The notes: generated by a model not told the origin, from the letters alone. DNA of 64,000 nucleotides from Phoenix dactylifera (GCF_009389715.1 NW_024067682.1:563501-627500), one strand, 5' to 3'. Shown: positions 1 to 12,208, counted from the first letter of the stretch. Made by a program: numbers and translations.

Positions 1-295
1 CTAAAACACAAATAATGCAACTTCAAAATTTATTAATCAATTTTTTTTTATAAATTAGCAATAAATCTAAAAAAGAGTTACATTATTTACCTTGTGAATA
101 TAATCAACTGACAAATCCAACTAACCCTAAAAATATTCTTTAGTCCTAATATTTAAAAATTATCTTTCTATAAAAAATTCAGCTATGATTATTTTAAGAA
201 TAAAAATCCTAAATCTTGACACTCCTACATAGGATTGAGCTCAATATCAGAAAGTAATTCTATGGAAATTAAGTCCCAGGGTTGAGAGCCAAGTT

Positions 296-1310
296 TAAGG
301 TTGGAAATGGGCTCAATCTGGGGTGACTTCGGGTCAGACTTCCAGCTAGGCCCGAAAGAGTTTATGCTGGGTTTGGGCTTAAATGTAGAGCCCATTTATT
401 TTTTAAGCTAGGCTTGAGGATGTCATTGGCTCGGCCTAGTCTCCGCCCAAGCTCGAGCCCGAACAAGACCCGATTGAGAGACCAAATGCAGCCCCAAACC
501 CATTGGGTTAGCAAGGCCCAATTTTTTCTTTGGCCCTTGCCTTTGGGTTAGCATGGCCTACCATTTCCCTCTAAGCGATAATTCTCGTCCGACATTTTCA
601 TTTTTTTTTCCTCATCTTTTTTCCTTCCTAGTCCCCCAGTCCTTCGATTTCTCCTCCATCCTTCATGTTAATCTTCTCGTTTCTCTTCATTAACCAAATA
701 CTTTGGGTTTCTAAGCCACCTAATAACCCTACTATATATGATTTTTGAGGTTTTCTAGAATTGTAGCGCTAAATCTAGATTTTAGCCTGTAGAAAGAAGC
801 CAGTTTTTGCCACAAATTTTTTGGGGGCTTGGAACGGGTCTCTTGGGGAGGAGATAAAGCAGTAAGTGCTTTCTTTGTTTTTTTAAAGGTTCTTTCTTCG
901 ATGAATGGATTTTAGTTTATTCAGGGTTGCAGAAATCCTAATGCTAAATTGTGTTTGGATTTTTAGAGTAGGAGCTGGGTGGATTTGGGTTGTCGATCTT
1001 TACAAGGCCTAGGAGGAATTGTGAGTTCATTTGCTTATTTGTTTTGGTCAATCTTTTGATTTTGAATTTTGAGAGTTGGAAAATTGAATGATTTGATGGA
1101 TATTAGTTGATTATGCTAGAGAAAAGTGGAAGTTGTCTCTAGCTTTCCACTCTTGTTTAAGTATTTTTTTTTCACAATTGGGCCAGGGCTCGGGTCTAGG
1201 TTTTTGAAAAATTTTCGAGTCTAGGCCCAGCTCGAAGCTCGAAAAAAAAATTTCAGGCTGAGCTCGGGTAGAGGTGTAGCTTGGCCCGGTCGAGCCCATT
1301 TCCAGCCCTA
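296..1310. mobile_element. Non-autonomous hAT-type element
   Basis: The ends are imperfect inverted repeats: the left end starts TAAGGTTGGAAATGGGCTC, and the right end read in reverse starts TAGGGCTGGAAATGGGCTC. Both lead into GC-rich subterminal DNA with repeated GGCCC/GGGCC-type words. The flanks form a near-perfect 8 bp target duplication, gccaagtt at 288-295 and gctaagtt at 1311-1318 (7 of 8 match). Eight-base duplications and TAG-type ends are hallmarks of hAT transposons. At 1015 bp, with no long ORF, it cannot encode a transposase and would need one supplied in trans. Internal AT-rich DNA between about 600 and 1150 is unrecognised and may be filler captured from the host. Confidence 0.75.
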
Positions 1311-1318
1311 GCTAAGTT

Positions 1319-1797
1319 AGGTCGATCTTGATATTATGATAACGGGTCCTCGAAGGTCCATCAGTAATAATGAAGGGAGGGGATAGAGAGAGAAGGGCGA
1401 GAATTGTGAGAGAGAGCCGTAGTGGCTTTTCTTTTTCTAACATGGATACCGGGTAATAAAGTAACTAGGTGAGAATTATACCGGGCAACAATGATACCAG
1501 AATAATACTAGACGAAAAAAGTGAATGAAAGGATAAAAGAAAAGAACTTCACTAGGATACAGATATCACCACCTGAAGAAAAATAGGCTCACCACCCAAG
1601 CAAGAACGCCAAAGAAATACAGAAATCACCACCCAAAGTAATCTCACAAAGGATACAGAGCAAGAACTCGCGACCTGTCAGAATCCACCAACGGATAAGA
1701 GTTTAAGAAGAAGCTCTTCTTCACAAGCCAAAGGATCATTTGATAATCAACTCAAGCCTGAAAATTTCATTAGCATGAAGGTGTTTAAATAGAAAAA
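1319..1797 (-). other. Probable LTR remnant of the decayed gypsy element
   Basis: No gene is seen. Read on the minus strand, a TATA-like word (TATTTAAA, about 1782-1789) lies upstream of a purine/pyrimidine-rich leader. This fits an LTR of the minus-strand gypsy element whose integrase end lies at 3343-3834. The assignment rests on position and the TATA-like word only. The element's second LTR is not recognisable in the window. Confidence 0.3.
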
Positions 1798-3076
1798 TGA
1801 TAGCTGCATGAAAATGTACCTTTTAACACTACCACTTTAAGCTAAATTATTAATACTTAAGCATGATTTGGGAACTTTTATGTTATTTTTCTATTCTAAG
1901 CGTTACTTCACAAAGTGTCCAAGTCTTAATTGATTTTGGTGATTTTATTGTAGGAATGAAGTTAAGAAGATTGAATGTCTCATTGCAGTTTGAATGAAAT
2001 AAAACTTGGTGGAGATAAAATAGACATGTTGAGGTTTCATATGCATCAAGAATTAGGTCAATTGGAGCTCCAGAGAGAAAATTATGAGATTGCAAAGCTT
2101 GGTTTTCCTAAACCACCAGCCTGGGCCCTGACATATCAGACCTTTGTATAGTATTTTAATGATTTCGGAAGCTACAGAAGTCTAATTGAGCTGATGCGAA
2201 CTTGAGAGCCTCCCAAACTTTATGCTGACATTGGTGTTCGAAGGTAAAGTCGAAAAAACGCATGCAAGCGTGTCTAAGCCGTGTTTTCTAGAGTTTTTAG
2301 TCCTTAAACCCTATATACACTAGGAAGAGCTCGCCGTTGGAAAAAAGGCAGAATTATAAAGAAATCATGACGAGGAGCCACAAATTCAAGGAGAGCTAAT
2401 TCTTTAGTGAAGCTCGGGATGAACTCGCTTGGATGATGGTAGTTTCAGTTATATTTGATCTATGTAATAGATTCTCATGTTGATAAAATTCTTGTTTATC
2501 ATCTCTCATCAATGGATCCTTTCTTGTGTTGGGATAATCTTGAACTGATTCCTTTCAAAGATTCAACCATGTCTTTTTCTATAGAGTTGTTGAGGTGCTT
2601 GATTATGTCCAGATTTGATTGTTTATCTAGTTAGTGTGATTCTCTGCTGAAATATAGCCATTGGGTATATCTTTGTCTTTGAATCTGAGTCTAATAGGAT
2701 AACAATCCTTAGTTTTAAAAGAGGAGAATGATTTTCTACTATTACCACTAAATATTTTTTTGATTATAATGCTATATCTTTCGATTAGAGAATCTGGTGC
2801 TATGATCTGTAATTAAATTATCCAATGGATCAAATATGAATGGAATTACCTGATTCAAGTGAGGGATTTTTGATGATTTGCTGCCATTAATTCTGGTCAC
2901 ATCTTTTCACTACTACAATCTAATTGTCAATTTACTTTTAAACATTCACATCACGTTTTACTGCTTTGATATTTCTTCTTAGTTTTGTAGTTTCTTTTAG
3001 TATTTCTATCTTCTCCTTGTGGAATCGACACCTCAATTTATACTGCGATAGCCGCATTATTCTTTGGGCGTAATCA
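1798..3076 (+). repeat. Probable solo LTR of an Athila/Tat-type element
   Basis: The segment starts TGATAGCTGC and ends GTAATCA, and is flanked on both sides by AAAAA (1793-1797 and 3077-3081). That is the size of an LTR target duplication but low in information. The last 80 bases contain the 'GTGGAATCGACACC...' type of ending seen in LTRs of Athila/Tat elements, and resemble the end of the Athila-like LTR at 6240-6310 in layout. No internal domain follows, so a solo LTR left by recombination is the simplest reading. The start is less certain than the end. Confidence 0.5.
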
Positions 3077-3081
3077 AAAAA

Positions 3082-3183
3082 CTTGGAACGACCCTCCAAG
3101 TATGGGTAATTAAAACTTGGAACAACCCTTCAAGCATAGGTAATTAAAACTTAGAACAACCCTCCAAGCATGGGTAATTAATG
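3082..3183. repeat. Three tandem copies of a 34 bp unit
   Basis: Units begin at 3082, 3116 and 3150, each with the form CTTGGAACRACCCTYCAAGC followed by ATRGGTAATTAA. They sit in what is probably the LTR of the minus-strand gypsy element, directly beside the solo LTR. Short repeats in an LTR U3 region often hold promoter elements. That role is inference here. Confidence 0.8.
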
Positions 3184-3342
3184 CTTACCACTTTTTAATA
3201 ACTACTAGATAAGATTAATGTACCTAATTCTTGAAAAGACCAAGAAAGTAAAGAATAACAAGAATTTCCGTAGCATCCTGCCAGCTTTGCACAGCCTTTA
3301 GTAAAATCACCATACTTTCTCTAGAAGACTCTAAATTGCTTG

Positions 3343-3834
3343 CTATCTGATGCATTGGAAACTAGAGACATAGAGCTTTCCAATGAGATATATCTTACTT
3401 GCAAATTCATCCATAATATTTCCAAAATTTAAATTCAAAAATGATATGGCAATTAGACTAGATAGTGGGCTAGTCTTGGGATTCATTGGGCTCAACGGGC
3501 AGATTCTCAAACACTCCTGTGTCATGCTCCCCTGGTTGGAAAAGACTTGACCTTGAGTTTTGCTCTCCTTCTTAATCATAATAGGGCGAAAGATCAGAAA
3601 TCTTGAAAGTTGTGAATACATTATAGTCACCTGAGAGCTCGATCTTATATGTATTTTCTCCAATTCATTGAAGCATCTTGAAAGGGCCATCAGCTCTAGG
3701 CATGAATTTAGCATGAGACCCACTAGAAAATCAATCGTTTTGAAGATGAATCCAAACAAATCACCTTCTTTAAAAGCCGTTGGCTTTCGGTGCTTGTTGA
3801 TTTGCTTTTTATATTTCTCAGTTTGCTTGAGAAT
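3343..3834 (-). pseudogene. C-terminal integrase fragment of decayed Ty3/gypsy element
   Basis: On the minus strand, 3834 downward continues the integrase reading frame that stops at 17055. The junction reads YEHVQDRI then LKQTEKYKKQINK once the inserted element and one copy of its AGAAT duplication are removed. Downstream, peptides such as KEGDLF, ADGPF and YKIEL are recognisable as the beta-rich C-terminal integrase region of Ty3/gypsy elements, but they fall in different frames, so frameshifts are present. A visible ORF (138 codons) covers only one of the frames. No chromodomain is recognised after it. This is the distal half of the element at 17055-20406. Confidence 0.75.
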
Positions 3835-6310
3835 TGATAAGTGCTAAATAATACATAAATTAACCTCTTTCTCATAGCACTTATCATCATTTTAATGCAT
3901 ATATTTTATATTTAAACATGAGAAAATATATTCCCTTTCATCAGTACATTTTAATAAAGTGTTAAAACTAATTCAAGTTTGATTCTATTTATTATTATTA
4001 TTATTGGTTGAGTCTAATGTATGCAGGTCAAGTCAAATTCATTTAAGATAATCTCTGAACCCAAATCGCATGCACCCCATGAATCAGATCCTCTCAGATT
4101 TCGATTCAATCGTCCATTCCAATTCTCTTATTCCTTTTCCAACATTGAGCTCAACAACTAACCCCCTGTTCACGCCTTGCCATACTTCCCACGCCCGCAT
4201 TTTCCACGCGTCTGGCCCATCACCTCCTCCCAACCAAATCCAGTGTCTTCCCTCTTCCGAACCAACCCAGCCTCCCTCCGGATCACGACATTCACCCAAA
4301 ATCAAGTCCTCTATTTCTCCTCATCCTCTTCCCCGGATCACACCAGTGAATTTTCCGAATCACCCGCGAGCGAGCTCATCTTCCCAATGTCTCCCTCAAC
4401 TTCTCGTCATCCCACGTCATCATGCAAGTCCCCTTCATTCCATTTCAACTTCCACGTCCTCAGCCGAATCCAAACTCCATCGTCCGCGGAATCCTCCTGC
4501 GTCCAGCTCTCAACCACGGATCCAAGATGTTCTTCTAGATTTCCTCCCGTTCGGATTAACTCCATCATCCACGGATGAATCCCTTGCATCCCGGAACCAA
4601 GTCTTCTCTGCCTTGCTATACGTTTGTTCCCAGCAACCCGAGCTTCACGTGCTCACCTCCCCTATTCCGAGTCCATCCTATGTCCCAAGATAGATCCCCT
4701 CCACAGATAAGCTCTCATCCCGTTCAGAATCTTCTTCCGGATTAATCTCCGCCTTCATTCCGTTCGCAAGATACAGCTTCCAGATAAGCTTCAAATCCCA
4801 CCCTCTTCCCGATTGCCTCCCACAATTCTCTACTCCGGATTAACTCCATCATCCACGGGCAGAACAGAGTTATCCTCTCATCTTCTCAAAACAACATCCC
4901 ATCTCCTCCCACGACCGGTTATTCAGCGATTCATCTTCATCCCGTGAGCCATATCCTCCCTCCGGATCACATATCCCAGCTGCCATCCGAATCCCCTGTT
5001 TCTCCGTGACCTCCTTCACGTCCTTCCCAAGCTCATCCTCCCAAGGAATAGAGCCGACATCCCATTCGGATTCATCCCAGCATCTTCCATATTAGCTCTC
5101 CAGCTTCCTCGGCTTCATCCTTCCAAGCTTCACGGCATCCAAGCTTTTCCTCCCAACTTATGGATCAACTCCATCCTTCCGCATCCAAAGATCCTCTGTT
5201 CTCAGCCGTATCCACCATTTTCAAGCCTCCCGCATCTCCATCTCAGCCATAAGCTCAATCTGACGTCCACGTCCTCGCCATCCCCTGCAACCAAGGATCA
5301 AGCCGACTTCATCCAACAAATTCCAGCTCCCAGCTCACTGACTTTCACGTTCGGAGCAGATCATCTCCCCATCTCGATCACGTCCACGGAACAGGAAGCC
5401 GTTCCTTGCCCTTATCTTCCTACTCGAAAGATCCTATCCAGAGAGAGAAATAGGAGGGCTGGTGAAGGCCATAAAAGGGGGAGGAGACGGATCCCATGGC
5501 AAGCTCTTCTTAGGCCGAGTTCCCACAAAAATAAAAGGAGGGAGAGAAGTTTGGATATTGTGGGAATAACTCCCCACGGAGAGAAAAAAAAATGATGAAG
5601 GGAGTTTGATTCTTATTCAGTTCATGTTGGGATTAGTCTGAGAAGGAAGATGAAGAAGGAAGGAACCTAGTCATGATGAAGGCCTTCTGCGTCGTTGCTA
5701 CTACCTCCCATACCATGGAAGGCTGATCTCTTCACTAGGGCAGGATGAAGCCCTAACAAAGGGCCAAGAGTTTTGTATTTTTTATTTCTATTCTTGGAGT
5801 TGTATAAACTTTATTTTATTCTTAATGAATATTTTATTTCATCTCATATTTAATTTCTATGATTTTAAGTATGACGTTTATACAACTGTTCTTCATGATC
5901 ACTAAGTTAATATAAGATTACCCATGCTTAGGGAAGATGCAGTGTCCTACCTATTAGTTTAGGGTAGACATTTCATGCCAACCGAAGATGGATGTTCCTA
6001 AATTACTTTTGTGAAACTTTATTTGAATGCTTATTCGGCTTGTAGCCAATTTGCATGTTAATCCAAGAATAAATTAAAATACAATTAATCCTTGTTGCTT
6101 TGTTAGTTGTGAATTCCTTGCCCTAGGTTCCCTCAAACTGATATCATTTTAATTGCATTTCTTATTAAATTTCTTAGTATAGTATTTTTCACAAACTCTT
6201 CTTTACAAAGTTTTAAGAAAATAATTGTACCCCAATTCTTATGGATCGATATCCGTAATCACTATCCTACAAGATACGTGCTATTGCGTGGTCTTTAAAG
6301 TTGAGTATCA
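3835..6310 (+). repeat. 5' LTR of the Athila-like element
   Basis: This 2476 bp LTR runs from TGATAAGTGC to GAGTATCA. Serine/proline-rich ORFs on it (for example 4070-4693) are paralleled in the other LTR and show no domain, so they are treated as chance. The position matching the 3' LTR TATA box (about 5470) reads CATAAAAG instead of TATAAAAG, so promoter strength may be reduced. Confidence 0.93.
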
Positions 6311-6315
6311 ATTTT

Positions 6316-6333
6316 TGGCGCCATTGCCGGGGA
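6316..6333 (+). other. Primer binding site (tRNA-Asp type)
   Basis: TGGCGCCATTGCCGGGGA begins five bases after the 5' LTR. It is the usual Athila-type site complementary to the 3' end of tRNA-Asp, with one difference (A instead of G at the eighth base). It would prime minus-strand DNA synthesis. Confidence 0.85.
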
Positions 6334-7256
6334 TTGAAAGCATGGTTGTTTTCTTTTTGTTTATTTATTTTTGTTTGTTTCGTTTTAGCGATTGGATACA
6401 TCTACTTCCTTATATTGCTATATTTTTGAGATATACTAATCATTATTTATCTTGTTAGGACTATCGAAAAAAAAAGAAAGACGGAACGAATTCTAGACGA
6501 CTAGAGGACACGTACTGAAGAGGTTTGATTAATTAGCTTGCTGCAATTTTTGCTTGGTAACTTCTAAACCTCTCTTGTCTTTTCGCGCATCAGCTTACAA
6601 ACGTAGTGGAAAAGCTCGGCACATACGTCTCGACATATGTGTGTCTAGTCTGTCGCCCCCTTTAAACTACGAGTGCTCGAATAGATATTATTTAGGTTGT
6701 TCATGCGTTTGAATCCTTGTTGTGATTGTTTGATTTAATTTGAGTAAGGCGTGTATGCTTGCTTGACACACCACTTAATATATCATGCACATAGTAAGGG
6801 CATTCACCCCAACAAGATAAGAACTGGATTTCATCACCAGATTCTTGCTCAAATTAGGTGAATCAATTCTCACATAGCTATCATTTTAATTAAAATCAAT
6901 TGGACGTTGGCCTCTAGGGACATTCGAGCTCAATAGGACGAAAATCACCGAAAGTTGCACCAATTTCGCTCTGTGGTTCAGTTGATGTCTAGGCAAGATT
7001 TGTCCCTATAAGGAAGACCGTTCATCTGTTCGAGGCAAGTGGTTATTAAGTGGGACCTTTGAGAACGCATCGTGACCCCCCACTTACCTGGGAGCTTACC
7101 TGATCAACTCAGTTCATTAGACCGGATTGAAGGCTTAGGTGCCCTCTTCAAACCAGTTAGGAGCTGTCTAGTGATTTTAAGGCAAACACAAGGATTTTAT
7201 GTATTTTTTGTAATGCATGCTTGATTGCACTTGACTGATCAGAAGAGTTTTAGTGT

Positions 7257-8673
7257 ATGCTAGGGTGTCGTTCCAGATCTTCTGAATTAGTACCTTTTGA
7301 CTCTGAAATAGAGCGTTCTATTAGGGCCTTAAGAGCTGAAATCCACACCTATAGAACCATAAGATCCGCTCCACCTGTTGAGATGGCTGAAGAACAATCC
7401 AAGCTGTTAAAGGAGTACTTCACTCATTTTATTTATACCTCTTCATCTTGTATTCGACTACCTGATACCACTGCGGCTATACAGTTTGAAATTAAGTCTA
7501 GTGTCCTCCAAATGCTTCCCTCTTTTTATGGACTCTACAATGAAGACCCATACAAACATCTAGATGAGTTTCTTGAGATTTGCACTACTGTCAAAATTCA
7601 AAACTTCACTGATGATGCTCTGAAACTTAGGTTGTTCCCTTTCTTCCTGAAGGATAGAGCTAAGCAGTGGCTCCATTCATTAGAAGCCAATTCTATTCTT
7701 TCATGGGCCCAATTGCAACACGAATTTCAAAAAAAAATATTTTTCCATAGGAAGAACGAACCAATTTAGGCGTGCTATCACGAGCTTTTCCCAATCTGAC
7801 GGAAAAGAATTTCATGAAACTTGGAAAAAATTTAGAGACTTACTTCGAAAATGCCCGCATCATCAAATACCCAAGTGGCAATTAGTGCAATGCTTTTATG
7901 GCGGGTTGTCTGAACGAAATCGTCAAATGGTTGATGCTTCTTGTGGGGAAACTTTCATATTTAAGGGTGAGCATGAGGTATGGCAATTGTTTGAAAATCT
8001 CAATGAAAATTTCCTCCACCATGCTTCCTCCGCTCGTTAAGCACCCCCTAGTTCCCAAAGAAAAGGGACCATATATGAAGTTAGCCAGTTCATAGGTCTA
8101 TCTGATAAAGTAGATGCACTGTCCCACAAATTGGACCAGCTAATGTCTCGAGAACAACTTCCAAACTTTCCCCAAGCAAAGTGTGTGCTCTCTGTTCTAG
8201 CCCATCTCATCCTATTTTTAAGTGCCCTTCGGCAGCTCAATTCTCTGAATTTGTGCAAGAATAAGTAAATGCTGCCCAAACATAATCCCGACCGGGTAAT
8301 GATCCATATTCTACCACTTACAACCCGGGATGGCGCAACCATCCAAACTTCTCTTGGAAGCAGCAGACTCCCAATACCTCCCAACCTTATTTCCAAAACT
8401 TTCAATCCTTTCCAAATGTTCATCGAACCATCCTCCTACTCACTATTTACAATTCCAACATGTCTCTCCTCCAACACCCCAAAGAGATATGGCAAAGTTT
8501 TGACAGCCTTTCAAGGACTAGAAGCCAACACACAGTTGTTGCACTCCCATACCCAGTCTATTGCCAAATTAGAAACCCAGCTAGGGCAGCTAGCTAGTAC
8601 ACTGAATAAGAGAGAGGAAGGCAAACTTCCGAGTCAACCAGTGAGTAATCCGAGGGGGCAGTACATGGCTTAA
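7257..8673 (+). pseudogene. Broken gag of the Athila-like element
   Basis: The first frame (7257-7769, 170 codons) contains the conserved Athila-type gag core, with NEDPYKHLDEF and FFLKDRAKQWLHSL. The frame then shifts: after 7769 the gag continues in another frame (TWKKFRDLLRKCPHHQIPKW, CFYGGL), and further shifts and stops follow. A CCHC-like knuckle, CALCSSPSHPIFKC, is present near 8180-8230 just before a stop. The last part (8269-8673) shows a coiled-coil-like run, IAKLETQLGQLASTLNKRE, typical of the end of these gags. At least three breaks are visible, so no full-length capsid protein can be made. Confidence 0.85.
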
Positions 8674-8715
8674 GAGACTCACCCGAATGATATTCACCAT
8701 GAACAAGCTAACGCC

Positions 8716-9762
8716 ATGACTACCTTAAGAAGCAGATGTATAATGGACAATAAGGTTGGAGAACAAGAACATAAGAAAAATGAAGACAGGAGTGTGACTT
8801 TGCCGAAAGAGAATCCAAACTCGTCTTTGTCGCCATCTAGTTCATTACCGACCACACCTTTTACACCGAAGGCTCCTTTTCCTCAGTGTTTGAATGCACC
8901 TTCTCCCTTTGGCATGAAAGGAACTTCGTTAGAAAAAATAATAGAGGATTTTAAACAAGTCAAAATTAACCTTCCTCTTCTTGATGCCATAAAACAAGTT
9001 CCATCCTATGCTAAATTTCTCAAAGATCTTTGTATCCAGAAACGAAAATCTAGGACACATGTGCCTAAAAAGGTCTTCCTAACTGAACAAGTAAGCTCCA
9101 TCCTCCAACACAAAACTCCTCCTAAATTCAAAGATCCTGGTGCTCCCACCATCTCTTGTATCATAGGAGATAATCTTATTGATCAGGCACTCTTAGATTT
9201 AGGAGCCAGTGTTAATTTTCTTCCTTACTTAGTTTATGAGAAATTTGGACTAGGTGAATTGATGCCTACTTCGGTGTCTCTGCAATTAGCTGATAGATTT
9301 GTAAAAGTACCACGAGGAATAATTGAAGACATCCTAGTCAAGGTAGACAAATTTTATTTTCCAGTCGATTTTATCGTCCTTGATATGGAGCCTGTGTCTA
9401 ACTTTAAGAAACAGATCCCTATGATTCTAGGTCGTCCCTTTTTAGCTACAACCAATGCGTGTATAAATTGTAGAACTGGGGTGATAAATATATCTTTTGG
9501 GAATATGAAGGTCAAGTTAAATATATTTCGTGCCTTTGATCAATCCGCAAAGAAAGTTGAGTGCTTCCTAATAGACAAAATGGACGATCTTATAGAAGAA
9601 ACCCTTTCCTATATTTTGGCAGATGACCCTCTGAAAACATGCTTGGCCCATTTTGACTTTGATATAGACAAGACCATAGAAGCAGTCAACTTCTTGCTCG
9701 ACAATCAGTCTCCCACAAATTTTCTTCCTTGGAAAACTCGGCATGAACCCGGTATGATTTGA
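8716..9762 (+). CDS. Aspartic protease ORF of the Athila-like element
   Basis: The intact 348-residue ORF starts at ATG 8716. The N-terminal third is a low-complexity linker (serine/proline runs). A conserved segment (KINLPLLDAIKQVPSYAKFL, roughly residues 78-97) precedes the retropepsin-like fold. The catalytic motif is LLDLGASVN (about residues 161-169), where the usual DSGA/DTGA is DLGA, as is common in Athila elements. The family hallmark ILGRPFL follows near residue 238. The enzyme would process gag polyprotein in virus-like particles. The ORF ends after the protease with no reverse transcriptase behind it, which fits a gag-pro-only element. That the protease is open while gag is broken may be chance or recent decay of gag. 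Confidence 0.88.
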   Translation: MTTLRSRCIMDNKVGEQEHKKNEDRSVTLPKENPNSSLSPSSSLPTTPFTPKAPFPQCLNAPSPFGMKGTSLEKIIEDFKQVKINLPLLDAIKQVPSYAKFLKDLCIQKRKSRTHVPKKVFLTEQVSSILQHKTPPKFKDPGAPTISCIIGDNLIDQALLDLGASVNFLPYLVYEKFGLGELMPTSVSLQLADRFVKVPRGIIEDILVKVDKFYFPVDFIVLDMEPVSNFKKQIPMILGRPFLATTNACINCRTGVINISFGNMKVKLNIFRAFDQSAKKVECFLIDKMDDLIEETLSYILADDPLKTCLAHFDFDIDKTIEAVNFLLDNQSPTNFLPWKTRHEPGMI

Positions 9763-11263
9763 TAGGGATGTGCTACGTCTGGCTGAAGACGTTAAACTTA
9801 GCGCTTGTTGGGAGGCAATCCAATTTTCGTAGGTCATTCTTGCATTTTTTTTCTTATTGCATTTTTTAATGTCTTAACAGGATCCCTCATATTACTGATG
9901 CAACTACGGTAAAATGCTTTTATCCTTCATATGCATCATATCTTCGTCCAAACTAAAAAATAAAAAATATAATAATAATAAAAATAATAATAATATAATA
10001 TTATTAAAAAAAATACTAAGGACAATGTCTGATCTAGGTTGGGGGGTACAGAATTAGAATTTTTGATGAAATTTTTCAAAATTTTGATTTGTGAATAATG
10101 AATAAGTTTTTCAAATTTTTTGATTTAAAAAAAATAATAAAATAAAATAATCTAATTTCTATGCCTTAGTGCTGAAATGATAAACACACGAAGTATAAAA
10201 AAAGCCCAATGACTAGTTAGGAGTAAGACAATTTGAGTTCTTTCTATTAAAAGTTCTTTTAGCGAGTTGTAAGATAATTTTTACTTTAGAATTTCACAAC
10301 ACACATGGCCTGCATTTCTAAGGGTTAAATTCAATATTATGTTGTTAAATCTAGTAGCAACCTTGAATCCTGATGAATCATACTTATCTAATTCACTTTT
10401 ATCTCCAATAAAAAAAAGAGAAAAAAATAAAAAAAGAGAGTGAATTTAGTCAGGTACATCGAAAAGGGCTACCTATTGTCAAAGGTCAGCGGGCTTGTGA
10501 TGATGAACCCGAACATAGGTCCGTAGGGGAGTCTTGATGCCCAACACCTTATGCCATCTGGCGTTGGAGTTGTTGACTGAATGCTCGCTACACGGAGGAA
10601 TCATTACAAGAATAAAAGTATATAATTTATTAATTAAAAACAAAAAAAAAGAAAAAGAGAAAATAATATTGACCTTGAAAAAGACGATAATGTGAAAGCC
10701 GTCGTTGTAAAAATTCGAATAAACTGGAATATTACAGATAAAGCCCATGAGGTATTACAGTAAACATCCACAACTCTCGAAATCCTGCAAGATAGGATGA
10801 TTTTGAATCAGTGATTAGGTCTTATCTGACCAATTCTTGGAAACTACTAGCTTTAGCAGTATTTTGGAGGACCTAAAGTCTTAGCTTGTGTATGGTCCAG
10901 ATTTCACCGAGCACCACAGTATAAATAAGTCTTACAACTCTCTAACAGAAACTTAATAACTTCAACTTAAGTTGCGTACTGACCTAGGATTTGGGCTGAC
11001 TTAGTAATTAAAACTTTGTGTGCTTTTGAAATTCTTGGCACTTATGCATTTGAAATTAGATTTTACGCAACGATAAAATAAATTGGGTAGAGACCGCAGT
11101 TTGTAGGTATCTGAGTCGGAAATCCTCACGAGACAAAACTCGTCCACTAGGGTCACCTAGGGGTTTAAAGCCTTATTGCATACGGTAAATGCAATCGCGA
11201 TTCCTGCGAAAGTGAGTGGGTTTTTATTTTACTTGAGGACTAGCAAAATGTAGGCTGGGGGTA
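9763..11263 (+). other. Non-coding 3' internal region with polypurine tracts
   Basis: No pol domain is found in any frame. The region is AT-rich, with runs of A/T around 9950-10020 and 10100-10160. A purine-rich AGGCTGGGGGTA (about 11252-11263) touches the 3' LTR and is the likely plus-strand primer. A second similar tract (TAGGTTGGGGGG, about 10035-10046) may be a spare or ancestral tract. Confidence 0.7.
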
Positions 11264-11587
11264 TGATAAGTGCTAAATAATACATAAATTAACCTCTTTC
11301 TCATAGCACTTATCATCATTTTAATGCACATATTTTATATTAAAACATGAGAAAATATGTTCCCTTTCATCAGTACATTTTAATAAAGTGTTAAAACTAA
11401 TTCAAGTTTGATTCTTTTTATTATTATTATTATTGGTTGAGTCTAATGTATGCAGGTCAAGTCAAATTCATTTAGGATAATCTCTGAACCCAAATCTCAT
11501 GCACCCCACGAATCAGATCCTCTCAGATTTCGATTCAGTCGTCCATTCCAATTCTCTTATTTCTTTTCCAACATTGAGCTCAACAAC
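11264..11587 (+). repeat. 3' LTR of the Athila-like element, first part
   Basis: The first 324 bp match 3835-4158 apart from about nine substitutions. The part ends with TCAACAAC (11580-11587), the target of the hAT insertion. Confidence 0.93.
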
Positions 11588-11900
11588 TAGAGTTGGGCAC
11601 TGGGCCGGGCCGCTCACGGCCCGGCACGAAGAGGGCCGTGCCTGGCACGGCCCGATAGCTACAGTGCCGGGCCGTGCCTGGCACGACCCCTTTAAAGGGG
11701 CCGTGCCGGGTCACAGGTTACTGGCCCGCGGGCCGAGCCAGGCACGGCCCGCTTCGGGCCTGGGCCGGCATGGCCCGCTCTAGGCCCGCGGGCCAAGCAC
11801 GGCACGGCCCGCGGGCCAGCCCGGCACGGCCCATCAAGGCCTGGGCCGGGCTGGCCCGCGGGCCTGGCACGGTCCGGGCCTGGGCCCGCCCGGCCCGATA
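11588..11900. repeat. GC-rich subterminal repeats of the hAT element (left)
   Basis: Dense repeats of GGGCCG, GGCACGGCCC and GGCCCGCGGGCC in a sharply GC-rich island between AT-rich DNA. The corresponding right island lies at about 14660-14891. ORFs read through these islands (for example 11674-11901 and 14638-15435) are by-products of composition. Confidence 0.8.
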
Positions 11901-12208
11901 AAAATTAATGCTTCATAAATTTTTTTAATAAATTAATAAATATTGAAAACTAAGGATTTATGAATATAAAGCCACCTTAATGGTGGGGGGTTTGGCATAG
12001 ACCCCTACCAGTTTATTAATTTAAATCAAAATAGTACATGAAGGGAGGTTTGGACCTTGGTCTGACCTCCAGAATACAATAAGAAAGGGGCCAAAGGGCC
12101 GAGGTTTGGACCTTGGTCTGACCTCTAGAATACAATAAAAATGTACAATTATAAAAAATTAAGAAATCTTACTAATCATCAGTGTTTCAGTGAATCAGTA
12201 TTCACTCT

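Noticed and set aside
4070..4693. Serine/proline-rich ORF of 207 codons with a partner at 14638-15435
   Set aside because: Both lie in LTRs of the Athila-like element, so duplication is automatic. The second ORF even begins in the hAT end. No domain is seen.
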